Positions 32,385 through 41,218 are shown, numbered from the stretch's first letter. The stretch is 64,000 nt of DNA from Rapana venosa (GCA_028751875.1 CM054143.1:67789194-67853193), one strand, 5' to 3'. Made by a program: numbers and translations. Notes: generated from the letters alone by a model not told the origin.

Positions 32385-32475
32385 CCCTACCGGCGGGGAC
32401 TCGATGTAAAAAAGCACATGAGTGCTTATTCATTATCCTCGAAATAAAAGAATTTGTCATTGTCATTGTCTCTTG
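32385..32475 (+). mobile_element. SINE / family C tail, + strand
   Basis: ACCGGCGGGGACTCGATGTA, AGTGCTTATTCATTATCCTC, GAAATAAAAGAATTTG and (TCATTG)n. It lies head-to-head with the minus-strand SINE immediately to its left, forming a potential long inverted repeat. Confidence 0.8.
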
Positions 32476-32589
32476 TGCATTTGTTGATATCCATGTGTTG
32501 TTGTTTTTTTTTTTTAAAAGCCACTCTGATAGGGAAACAAACGCAAATGCTGACAGTAAAATAATGATGGATGGCACTGCTGTTGGGGC

Positions 32590-32650
32590 AACGCTCTTTC
32601 CAGGGAGAGCAGCCCCAATTTCACACAGAGAAATCTGCTGTGACTTAAAG
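32590..32650 (+). mobile_element. Second SINE family, 3' fragment
   Basis: CAGGGAGAGCAGCCCCAATT followed by CACACAGAGAAATCTGCTGT and GACTTAAA looks like the end of a SINE of a kind I associate with molluscan genomes. The assignment rests on memory of the motif. Confidence 0.5.
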
Positions 32651-32659
32651 TGGTATGAA

Positions 32660-33340
32660 AAATGAAAAATGAAAATGGCAGTCGAGAGAGAAAGAAGAAG
32701 AAAAAAAAGGTCATCATGATCATCATTATAATTATCATGAACATTTCTGTGATGATGATGATGATGATGATGATGTAATGGTGAAGTGTTTGACTTAAGA
32801 CATTTTTTGTAGACTTAAACGCAACAGTCAGGAATCTGAACGGTCTAAGGGAAGGAATACTGCCCCCAATAGATGTTGTAAGATAAAGGTTGTTTCCCTC
32901 TAACGTATATTCTTTCATCTAAAAATTAAGATCAGAGGAAGGACAGATAATATTATGCAAGATATAATTACAGGTTTACAACAACAAAAAAGGAATAAGT
33001 AGCCCTGGTTTGATCAGAGATGTAAATGCAGTAGAAACAAAAGACAACAAAAAGAGATATGCTTATATCACCAACAGAAATGATGAAAGGCTACTGTAAG
33101 AAAAACTAGCGGGGGACAAAGAGATCTTAAGGCGTTTTGTTATCAGCAGCTTGTATGCAAAGGGACTGCCATTTTTGCCCATCCCCCTCCAGCTTTGTTT
33201 TCAGAATTTCAGTTATTACAGAAAACAAACAGGAAAAGAAATTTTTTAGTGCCAGAAGTCATTCGAATTCAAAAATCACTGACAACCCAGCTGTTTACAT
33301 TTCTCTGAAAACCTTGCCTCATTGTCATTGTTATGAGTGT
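32660..33340. other. Unassigned, with (GAT)n microsatellite
   Basis: (ATG)n lies at 32753-32776. The rest is AT-rich without recognisable coding or transposon motifs. Confidence 0.5.
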
Positions 33341-33344
33341 AGTC

Positions 33345-33392
33345 AATACATGTGTGTGTGTGTGTGTGTGTGTTTGCGCGCGCGTGCGTGTT
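33345..33392. repeat. GT / GC alternating tract
   Basis: (GT)n is followed by TTTGCGCGCGCGTGCGTG, prone to Z-DNA. Confidence 0.9.
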
Positions 33393-33469
33393 CGATTTCA
33401 TTTTACGTCTCTTCACAACGTGTGATATTAGACACGTTAAGAATAGCAAAAATCCCAATTTCCAAGAGA

Positions 33470-33535
33470 ATAATAATAATAAAATAGAATTTATATAGCG
33501 CTATATCTTGTAAAAATACAAATCAAAGCGCTTCC
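33470..33535 (-). mobile_element. CR1-like (family B) 3'-end stub
   Basis: AATAATAATAAAATAGAATT, TATATAGCGCTATATCTTG and AAATCAAAGCGCTTCC are the reverse complement of the family B terminus. Confidence 0.8.
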
Positions 33536-34105
33536 ATTGGACCCAACCAACAAGAATTAACAGAATCTAACGAATGAACAATAAAACTATTTGAACCCGT
33601 AACCAATGAGAGAAAATCTAAACCGCAGAAGGATAATGTCTTTAAAGTCCATAATAATCATAACAATGAACCAATTGGACTATGCAATAATGATTTGAAA
33701 AAAATATACTTCAGTCAAAGATCACTGAATATAGCTGATAACGATACTGAGGTAGTAACAGGTATGCAACTTTTCACATACTGCATATCAATAATTATAT
33801 GATCAAAAGTTATATACTATGGCCACATATGTACGAAACATGTTCAACATATTTTGTCTTAAAACAGTTCAATTCCCATCTACAAGGCAGAGAAACAATT
33901 TGTTTTACTTGATAAAAATTGGTTTCATATATTTTAACAAAACGCTCAAATTATACCATCTCTTCATATACATTTAGACAACCAAGTGCCGCGCGCGCGC
34001 GTGTGTGCGTATGTGCGTGTGTGAGTGTAAGCACGCAGATGCAAACACGCATGAGAGCGTGGGAGGTGTGGGTTCGTGTTCCAGTCTTCATACCATATAG
34101 AGAAA

Positions 34106-34141
<36 letters not shown>

Positions 34142-34220
34142 TGTGGAGGGGGTGCGTTTGTGCACACATGCGCATGCTAATGAAAATAAGTTTGCTTTAT
34201 TTTGGCTTCAATCATATTTT
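33536..34220. other. Unassigned AT-rich DNA with GT/GC microsatellites
   Basis: GCGCGCGCGCGTGTGTGCG at 33990 and (GT)n at 34108-34140 occur. No gene is recognised. Confidence 0.5.
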
Positions 34221-34224
34221 TGAA

Positions 34225-34234
34225 ATTTTTTAAA

Positions 34235-34295
<61 letters not shown>

Positions 34296-34726
34296 ATATA
34301 TGTGTGTGTGTGTGTGTGTGGTGTGTGTGTGTGTGTGTGTGTGTGTGTACATAGATCTACATATCCTTCTAGTCAATTGTCTTTATAACATTGCGTTCGT
34401 GTGTGTGTGGTGGGGGGGGGGGGGGGGGGGGGGGGGGGTAAGTCTTAAATTTTAACGTCTTTCCACTGAAAGTGATACCAGACAACCCTAAAATAGGAGA
34501 CTGAATACGAGAGCGAGCGAGCGAGTGAGAGAGAGAGAGAGAGAGGGGGGGGGGGGGGGGGGGGGAGAAATCTACTTTGTGTAAGTGCATGTGCGTGTGT
34601 GTGTGTGTGTCCCTGCATGCATGCGTGTGCGTGCTCATGTGTGTACAAAATAGTAATAACCAACACACACAAAATAGTGATCTTAACATGAACAGATAAG
34701 GAACAGAAACTTTAAAATAATAATAA

Positions 34727-34781
<55 letters not shown>

Positions 34782-34790
34782 TTTTATTTG
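34225..34790. repeat. Cluster of AT, GT, poly-G and GA microsatellites
   Basis: (AT)n 34238-34300, (GT)n 34302-34348, poly-G 34412-34438, GAGA plus poly-G 34528-34566, GT-rich 34590-34640 and (GT)n 34730-34780. Homopolymer lengths are uncertain. Confidence 0.95.
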
Positions 34791-34929
34791 AAGTTATCTT
34801 GGAATGTTTTAACCAATATGAAATGTAGATTTCTTGTGTATTTCGAAATCATGAAGCGCATCAATGTGCCTGCCAGAATGTTTCATCATTGTGTGTATTT
34901 TTCTTTTCTTTTTAACATAGATTAATTTT

Positions 34930-35045
34930 CTAACATTTCTTTTACAAGTCAATTGTCATGATTTTTCTGTGAGGGCAGCATGAAAAAAGTTGTGTAAACT
35001 TAATCTTTTACCCTCAATAAAGATCATTTTGACTTGACTTGACAC
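34930..35045 (+). mobile_element. Retroposon tail with (TTGAC) end
   Basis: CTTTTACCCTCAATAAAGATC then ATTTTGACTTGACTTGACA contains an AATAAA signal and the same pentamer tail as 17560-17615. Confidence 0.5.
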
Positions 35046-35339
35046 CACATTTAAGGGACGAACAATTCTAATGTAGTGTGATAACTGAGTCTGAGGGCTC
35101 CACCCCTGTCCCCTGGGACGAGTTTTTTTTTCTCTGTCCACTACCTCATTATAGAAAATGTCGAGTTAAACGCGAAGGAAACAAAAGACTGCAACATTTC
35201 CCCACAGAGGACTTGATTAAGAACTAGTATTTATGATTTAACGCTCGAGCAGAGATCTCAAGGTTCCAGGTTGTAGGTCTAGCTGATTTGCTCAGAATAA
35301 TTCATCGTCTGCTAAAATGCATAAGTTCTTTCCCTTCGA

Positions 35340-35475
35340 TCAGTCAGTCCGGAAGTGGTGGAGCCAAGATAAAATGGCGCATGAGATAGGGAAAACATAG
35401 TGGACCTGTTTGCAGTGATTTGATGTTGATTTTTCACAACAGGAGTCTGATTGGGAAGATTTTAGGAGTGTAGCC
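35340..35475 (+). promoter_or_regulatory. TRAPPC8: TRAPPC8 promoter and 5' UTR
   Basis: Upstream of the start codon there is CCGGAAGTG (35349-35357), an ETS/GABP-type site. AAAATGGCGC (35371-35380), a YY1-like site, follows about 15 bp later. No TATA box is seen. This pairing is typical of broadly expressed genes. An upstream ATG inside the YY1-like site opens an 8-codon frame (35374-35400) that would be in the 5' UTR if transcription starts upstream of it. The transcription start cannot be fixed from sequence. Confidence 0.55.
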
Positions 35476-35632
35476 ATGTCACAGTGCAAACAGACAGCCG
35501 AAGAGTTTGTTAAGAGTACGTTTAGTCCTCATGTCGCGGTATTATGTAGCCCTGATGCCGAGGTTTTGTGTCAGAAAAATAACTTGACTTTCCAGCAGTT
35601 GATACAGCCCTTCTGTCGTCTGTCGTCCGAAG
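35476..35632 (+). CDS. TRAPPC8: TRAPPC8 exon 1 (start codon exon)
   Basis: TRAPPC8 is a subunit specific to the TRAPPIII complex, a Rab1-activating tether in ER-Golgi traffic and autophagy. The exon encodes 52 residues plus one base: MSQCKQTAEEFVKSTFSPHV, then VAVLCSPDAEVLC, and LTFQQLIQPFCRLSSE. These match the known N-terminus of the animal family by pattern (M.QC...E, F.P.VA.LCS..AE, L.F..LL.PF.RL.SE). The start is chosen because the family begins at this MSQC/MAQC, and an in-frame upstream extension is not needed. Donor GTGAGA follows at 35633, leaving phase 1. The exon is intact, and the reading frame joins exon 2 as GTT (Val). Recognition is from memory of the family, not from a search. 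Confidence 0.9.
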
Positions 35633-36790
35633 GTGAGAAAAATCGATTTGCATACTCTAGACTTATTGACTGTTATCATAGACTGTAATATTTCATTAAC
35701 ATTTTAAGTTCATTTCGGAAAATCTATGTACCGCTTTCAATAAAATGGTGCACTCGGTGAGTCGGAAGCTGATCGATCATCACTCCTGACAGTTTTGTTG
35801 ACACGAATCAGGCCCTCAGTCCCGAGCAAGGTCTCAAGGATAAGAATCAGAATGGGACATGTTGAACCAAAGTGTTTCACATGCCTTTTTACTTATCAGG
35901 TTCTTCATTCAGCTGTGAGATTCTGATAAACTGATACTTGTTTGTGGAATTCAGAATTAAAATTAAAAGAGACACTGACAGAAGAACGCCCCATGTCTGA
36001 CCGCCATCAGTCTACTGACCTGATCCCTCCCCCTTACAAATATATCGGGAAAAACAACAACATTAACAATAAAGAAACAAGAAAAAGCAAAAACAAATTT
36101 TTTTTTAACCCAACAAAAATCAACTTCCCAACAGGTCAAGTCTTGTTTTTGATCATTCAAGATCAAGGCCAGGGTTTTTTCACAGACTTTCAAAAATCAT
36201 GATGACTGTTTAGAATTGTGAACATGATAATGGTTGCTAATACTGTAATAGAATAATAGCCACCAATCGGTCTTAGTAATTAATACTAATAAAAGTGTTT
36301 AGTGTGAAGTCAGAGAGCACCAATTAGCCACATTTTTCATATCAAAATTTATTCTTCTGTCTTTGATGACCAGTTTGAAATTGAATGGAAAACAGTTGAA
36401 GCAAATCTAATGTAGTTTTCCAGTGTGTAGAACTAGAACCAGTATAAAACTTGTGTATTTCAAAGATCTAGACTAGTTAGATTAGTATGTAACATTGTAA
36501 GTTTACAGTTGAATCTATTGAACAGGATTCTTGTGTAAACAGACTTTGCTTGTGCTTTAACGACAAGGGTGTGTCTTTGTCTTCATGATCCAGCTAACAT
36601 TGGAGGAGGTAATTTTAAATTAATGTAAAATAGGGTTGTTCTCTGATGAGAATCTGAATCTTGTGTCTAGACTAGATTCTTCTTTTTCTACAACTCATTA
36701 TCATGTAACTGTAAGACACTAACAAGTAAGAAAATCTAGCCTTATCAGTAATTTACGAAATCACTTTGAGTGAGAGTGTGTGTCACTGTG
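35633..36790 (+). other. TRAPPC8: TRAPPC8 intron 1, left part
   Basis: AT-rich intronic sequence. I see no other exon or transposon that can be named here. Confidence 0.7.
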
Positions 36791-36795
36791 TGTGT

Positions 36796-36957
36796 GTGTC
36801 AAAGTCGAAACTTTTAAAAAATTTATTTTCAGATGGTACATTGAATAAGCAGTGCATTTGCTTTTTTTTCATCAAGCCATCTATTTAAAGAAAAAAAGAG
36901 AGAGAAAAAAGATAATATATATTATATATGCAGACATAGAATAAAAACCTAATCAAT

Positions 36958-36958
<1 letters not shown>
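36796..36958. mobile_element. Dispersed repeat family D, copy 2, in intron 1
   Basis: TTATTTTCAGATGGTACATT, GAATAAGCAGTGCATTTGCT and CATCAAGCCATCTATTTAA match 9770-9835. As in copy 1 it sits next to a GT microsatellite, here on both sides. Confidence 0.8.
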
Positions 36959-36959
<1 letters not shown>

Positions 36960-37014
<55 letters not shown>

Positions 37015-37160
37015 AGTGTATTGGATGTGTGTGTATGTATTAATTACTGTGTGTGTCAAACTCATATATATATATATAATATATTATACACAAATATATA
37101 TATATATATACACACACACATATATAATTATATATACACACATATATATATATATACTCC
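36960..37160. repeat. GT and AT microsatellites in intron 1
   Basis: (GT)n 36960-37012, then TA-rich and ACACACATAT runs 37065-37156. Confidence 0.95.
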
Positions 37161-37612
37161 AGACAAAACTAAGATGGTAGATTAGCTACAAACAGAACAA
37201 GTGGTATGATCAAAGTTTTCAGCATTGGTAATGATAGTTGTGTTGAGCGTTCCACTGCATAAAGCAGCCTGTGTCTGTGTGGGTCACACTCTCACTAAGT
37301 CTCATAGTCAGAGTGTCTTATTCAAGTTATTGTTTTGTGTAATGATATTGCCAGTTGAGAATGCAGTATTGGGGAAAGAGCAACACTGTGATCACATTAA
37401 CTATGGGGCGGATGAACTGCAGTTGAATAATTTCTTCAACTGCAATTTTGTCTGACACTGGTTGTCAGCTCTGATAAATTGCATAATATACACCTTGTGG
37501 TTGCCTTTTATTAAACTGGACCCTATCTCTCTTGCTTTGCTATACATAACATAGCCACATAGTGACACACACAGATCTCACCTGTCATGATGATGTGGTC
37601 TGTCATGCCCAG
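37161..37612 (+). other. TRAPPC8: TRAPPC8 intron 1, right part and acceptor
   Basis: Unique-looking intronic sequence ending TGTCATGCCCAG at 37612. The polypyrimidine tract is weak. Confidence 0.6.
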
Positions 37613-37743
37613 TTCATATCCGGGATGCCAACAATGTGTCCCATTCCATCCATGGCCTGCACATCAAGGCCTGTGACATGGCCTCCCAGCCACTACAGCA
37701 GGCCGCCATACGCAAAATGCTCAGTGACACTGTTGTCAATGCT

Positions 37744-37780
<37 letters not shown>

Positions 37781-37840
37781 CGCTGGATGGGGGCCACACC
37801 AACGTCCTGTCCTTAGGCAACTATGACCTGCATCTGAACG
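37613..37840 (+). CDS. TRAPPC8: TRAPPC8 exon 2 with polyglutamine insert
   Basis: It encodes 76 codons' worth of sequence. VHIRDANNVSHSIHGLHIKA is followed by QPLQQAAIRKMLSDTVVNA, then 12 glutamines, then NVLSLGNYDLHLN. The family pattern VH.RDPNN, P...AIRK.L.D.V and NV...G.YDL is clear. The 12 consecutive CAG codons (37744-37779) fall where vertebrate proteins have a short variable linker without polyQ, as far as I recall. The acceptor is AG at 37611-37612. The donor is GTGGGT at 37841, phase 1, so the codon GCG (Ala) is completed by exon 3. The donor hexamer is weaker than the GTGAGT copies just downstream. The exon length (228) keeps frame with exon 1. Confidence 0.9.
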
Positions 37841-38113
37841 GTGGGTGTATTGATTTACATACATGTATACATCTGAGTGGTGAATGGTTAGATTTACATC
37901 TGCTAGTGAATGGTGAGTGTTAGGATTTAATCTGAACAGTTAGTGTTGGGATGAAAAAAATTAGCCGTGAGTGTTTGGATTTACATATAAATTTATAAAT
38001 CAACTGAATGGTGAATGTTTGGATTTACAAATTACATGTATACATCTGAACACTAAGTGTTTTGATTTACATCTGAATGGTGAGTGTTCTGACTTGCATC
38101 TGAACGGTGAGGG
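37831..38113 (+). repeat. Splice-donor minisatellite at 5' end of TRAPPC8 intron 2, main block
   Basis: Units of about 27 bp, CATCTGAATGGTGAGTGTTT + GGATTTA, repeat imperfectly from the last ten bases of exon 2 (CATCTGAACG) into the intron. Each unit carries a donor-like GGTGAGT or relative (GTGAAT 37880, GTGAGT 37913, GTGAGT 38080, GTGAGG 38107). The unit at 38091 reads GACTTGCATCTGAACGGTGA, nearly the exon's own GACCTGCATCTGAACGGTGG. Confidence 0.85.
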
Positions 38114-38114
38114 G

Positions 38115-38480
38115 TTCACCATTGATGAGAGATTTTTATATATATTATTATATATATATATAATATATGTTATATATTTGTGTGTGTGTGTGTGTGGTGT
38201 GACCGGTTTTGCCCACCATGAAGGTAGCCATGTTCGAACTTAGGAGTGTATATTGGGTATGTTCATGTTTCCGTAAGCTGCAGAATGCTGACATGGATTA
38301 TGGAATCTTTAACATGCATATTTGATCACCTGCATATACATGAAGAGAATTAAGACACTGGCAGGTCTGCACTTGAAGTTGACCTGGGAGATCGTAAAAA
38401 GCTCACCCTTAATTCACCAGTCATTGCGAAGATTTGAACCCATGACTTCAAACTCAATGGGTTGAAGTCAAACAATCTTA
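38115..38480. mobile_element. Insertion in intron 2: AT/GT microsatellite and unassigned retroposon
   Basis: TATA-rich and (GT)n sequence (38140-38198), then GACCGGTTTTGCCCACCATG and TTGACCTGGGAGATCGTAAA, and ATTTGAACCCATGACTTC, which looks like a SINE (possible box B complement). It separates parts of the donor minisatellite. Confidence 0.45.
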
Positions 38481-38545
38481 ACATCTGAACGATGAGTCAC
38501 TGAGTGTTTGGATTTACATCTGAATGGTGAGTGTTTCACATTTGT
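38481..38545 (+). repeat. Splice-donor minisatellite, second block
   Basis: ACATCTGAACGATGAGTCAC, then GTTTGGATTTACATCTGAAT and GGTGAGTGTTT (GTGAGT at 38527) are two more units displaced by the insertion to the left. Confidence 0.8.
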
Positions 38546-38569
38546 ATGCATTTAAAATGTGGACCATAA

Positions 38570-38985
38570 TACTAATAGCAGACATTGAAAAAAGGATACA
38601 GGCAATGGAGATGGTTCTTTCGCAAACCCCTTGGTATCTCATACAAAGATTACATCACTAATGAGGAAGTGACGGCCTGAATTAAAATGCCATTGGACCA
38701 TATGAAGAGCTCCTGACCAGTGAAAAGATGCAAACTAAAGACTAAAGTGGTTCGGGCACATCATATGAACATCTGGACTGGCCAAGACTGTCCTACAGGG
38801 AACAGTACGAGGAGGGAGACGAAGAGGCAACAGAGAAAACGATGGGAAGACAACATCAGAGAGTGGCCTGGTAACCTTGAATGGAACGCCTTGTACGGAA
38901 AGCAGAGGACCGCGGGGAGTGGAGGAAGCTGGTTGCAAAATCTTCATTAATGCCCCCACGGTCCAAGGACCTATGGGATATGGAT
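38570..38985 (+). mobile_element. RTE-like LINE 3' fragment in intron 2
   Basis: Broken frames give QRKRWEDNIREW near 38832 and RKAEDRGEWRKLVAKSSLMP and PRSKD near 38895-38965. This parallels the RTE-b end (WMDNIREW, RAEDRDGWRRL, PPRSRD) but is clearly another subfamily. It is 5'-truncated and sense-oriented relative to TRAPPC8. Confidence 0.8.
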
Positions 38986-38989
38986 GGAT

Positions 38990-39165
38990 CAGTGGTCTAG
39001 TGGTTACGCGCCTGCCTAGAAAGTGAAAAGTCCAATTCGGAAGTGTGTGGTGGTTCAGATCCCTTTTGGACCTGAAACTTTTCTCCCATCCATTAGACCA
39101 TGAGTGGTGGTTTGGGTGCTAGTCTTTTGGATGAGATGATAAACCAAGGTATAAAAAAAGGATAG
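38990..39165 (+). mobile_element. tRNA-derived SINE fragment in intron 2
   Basis: GTGGTCTAGTGGTTACGCGC (box A-like) and GTGGTTCAGATCCC (box B-like) are followed by the central-domain-like GATGAGATGATAAACCAAGG. It inserted directly behind the LINE fragment and is truncated at the 3' side. Confidence 0.65.
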
Positions 39166-39240
39166 GTGAGGTGAGTGTTCGGATAGTTAACATCTGAATG
39201 GTGATTGTTAGCAGTCATCTGCATCTGAATAGTGAGTGAC
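39166..39240 (+). repeat. Splice-donor minisatellite, third block
   Basis: GTGAGTGTTCGGATAGTTAA, CATCTGAATGGTGATTG and CATCTGAATAGTGAGTGAC are degenerate units of the same type. Confidence 0.65.
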
Positions 39241-39444
39241 AACTGATGAGAATGAAGCCAAAACTGCAGGTAGCTGTGTTCCTTGTATTGACTCTAAGGT
39301 TGACAGCTGAAGAGATTGAGGTCTGCTGTATAATAGTGAGACCTGTTACTACAATATTTACATGCTGTGGTATCTATTATGTAATTGTGAGGTCTATAAT
39401 AGGATAGTGTGTATATAATTCAGCACTGCATTTGAATGTCAGTC

Positions 39445-39842
39445 ATGTGTACTGTATGGTTTGAAGATGATAGGTGAGGATGTTTAGCACTGTGACTGAT
39501 TCAGTGATTGTGGATGTTTGTTACGTGTGCAGCGTGTGCCCCATGGTTTGAAGCTTGGTAGATGAGGATGTTTGGCACTGATTGTGAATTCATGTGTATC
39601 GTGTGTGCAGCGTGTGCCCCATGGTTTGAAGCTTGGTAGATAGGATGTTTGGCACTGATTGTGAATTCATGTGTATCGTGTGTGCAGCGTGTGCCCCATG
39701 GTTTGAAGCTTGGTAGATAGGATGTTTGGCACTGATTGTGAATTCATGTGTATCGTGTGTGCAGCGTGTGCCCCATGGTTTGAAGCTTGGTAGATGAGGA
39801 TGTTTGGCACTGATTGTGAATTCATGTGTATCGTGTGTGCAG
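39445..39842 (+). repeat. Splice-acceptor minisatellite at 3' end of TRAPPC8 intron 2
   Basis: Units of 77-78 bp contain GTGTGCAG, then CGTGTGCCCCATGGTTTGAA + GCTTGGTAG, then GATGTTTGGCACTGATTGTG. Acceptor-like AGs lie at 39531, 39609, 39686 and 39763, and the true one is at 39841. An older degenerate unit precedes (about 39445-39530). The exon-like part of each unit matches the first 26 bases of exon 3 with one substitution. Confidence 0.92.
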
Positions 39843-39932
39843 CGTGTGCCCCATGGTTCGAAGCTTGGCGGGACAGCTTTCTGCAGACCATGCCCTTGTC
39901 AGACCATGAATACCTCAACACCTGTCTGGCCT
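39843..39932 (+). CDS. TRAPPC8: TRAPPC8 exon 3 (3' end uncertain)
   Basis: After acceptor AG at 39841-39842 the sequence encodes (A)CAPWFEAWRDSFLQTMPLS and DHEYLNTCLAC. The family pattern is PWFE..R..FL..MP..DHE.LN..LACM. It is in phase with exon 2 (G+CG gives Ala). The frame stays open to a TAG at 39968 but diverges from the family after LNTCLACI, so the exon probably ends near GTATCC at 39933 (one base of the Cys codon left). A later donor cannot be excluded. The next expected segment was not found in the remaining 24 kb, which may be intron or unresolved sequence. Confidence 0.85.
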
Positions 39933-40113
39933 GTATCCTTTGCACCAGTGCTGTACTGCAGACACTGTAGCACTACCTGTTTATTCCAAACACAGTGCTG
40001 ATTCTAGGCTGCGCCCTTGCGGGATTCCCGCTTTTTAATAAAAATTGACACAAAACGATGTGAGCAGTGCGCCCTAACGGATGCAAAAAATTTCTGGACA
40101 GCGCGTTTTTTAA

Positions 40114-41218
40114 CCCTAGTAGCGCTGAATATGCAGCAACAAGCCTCACTTCTATTGGCTGAATTAACATTGGCTAGCATTGTTTTGGAGCAGGGTGGGC
40201 TCAAACAACCCTTGATACTGACATATAAAACTGAATTAAATGTGTTAAGCTATATATCACTGGAAAGAACAGATAATATGCTTTTAAATGAGTGTAATTT
40301 TATAATAGTGTGTAGTGATTATGATTATGTAAAAAAAATCCCCCCCCAAAAATCGTGTGCGCACTACTGATCACTGTTCCATCGTCAGGGCCCCGGATCG
40401 ATTTTAACACGATAAGCCAAGTTCTTGCGGTGCATAAATGTCATGATTAGGTAAACACTATTTCTTGACATTAGTTTTCAAAAAATAAGGAGTTTGTATC
40501 GCTTTATCGGTCACCAAATACTCGGAAAAGTTCAGTGAAACGATCGACGCCATCGTGACCGTCATGGCGGAATGTGCGAAGTGGTGGCTTTCTATGACGA
40601 AAATACAAAGATCGCTTGATTTCATGTGATGCAAAGTATTCAGCAGCATAGCGATTTGACTCAACAACAGTTATTTGGAAGCCTCGTTGCGTCAAAATAA
40701 AGTAAAACAATCTGTGACATCGAAATCACTGAGTAGCAAAGAAGTCCATCCAGCAAAACTAGCACCGCTCGATTCAGTCCGATCGCGATCGATTTTTACC
40801 AAGTTTTTCAAAAATATTCCACAATCCTTACCTCATCGTCTCTCTCATTGTTTATTTCAACCAAATCCAGCATCTAAAAGTCCTCCTCGCTGTCAATATT
40901 GTAAAAAAGCTCGAAAAATGCTTGAAGAAATTCTAGTGCAAACACTGGCCGCCATTTTTGTTGAAGACGATCTCGGCTGGTCCGAAAAAAAAAAAAAATA
41001 CACTCTTAACCAATCAGATTCTTCGTTGCTTGTGTGTGTCAAACGACCTTCACCCCTTTCTGCGGGCCTACAACGGCCTTAACATTCATTGGCTGACCTT
41101 TGAAAGCGAAAGTAAGCTTTCAAGTATGATCACCCACGTCATCCCGGAATATTCCAGGATCCGCCACACAGCTTAGACCCGCCTTTACCGGAATATTCCA
41201 GGAACCGCGCTACTAGGG
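40114..41218 (-). mobile_element. piggyBac-like element, internally decayed
   Basis: Perfect 12-bp terminal inverted repeats CCCTAGTAGCGC (40114-40125) and GCGCTACTAGGG (41207-41218) are flanked on both sides by TTAA (40110-40113 and 41219-41222), the obligatory piggyBac target duplication. On the minus strand there is an acidic stretch NIDSEEDF near 40900 and, further on, GFQITVVESNRYAAEYF near 40680-40630. This fits the N-terminal part of a piggyBac transposase (acidic leader, then E.NRYA-like helix), with stops and frameshifts. At 1.1 kb it is about half the autonomous length, and the catalytic DDD core is absent. Excision by a related active transposase would in principle be possible because the ends are intact. 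Confidence 0.85.
41144..41210. repeat. Two subterminal direct repeats in the piggyBac-like element
   Basis: CCGGAATATTCCAGGATCCG (41144-41163) and CCGGAATATTCCAGGAACCG (41188-41207) centre on the palindrome GGAATATTCC, next to the right terminal repeat only. They may be transposase-binding repeats. Confidence 0.7.

Noticed and set aside
39933..39970. Extension of TRAPPC8 exon 3 to the TAG at 39968 as a terminal exon
   Set aside because: The family continues for over a thousand more residues after LACM; the divergence right after LNTCLACI marks an intron, not a natural C-terminus.
40838..40950. piggyBac C-terminal cysteine-rich domain on the + strand (PRCQYCKKARKM)
   Set aside because: Resemblance is short; the acidic leader and VESNRYA helix on the minus strand give a coherent N-terminal order, so the + strand match is probably chance.
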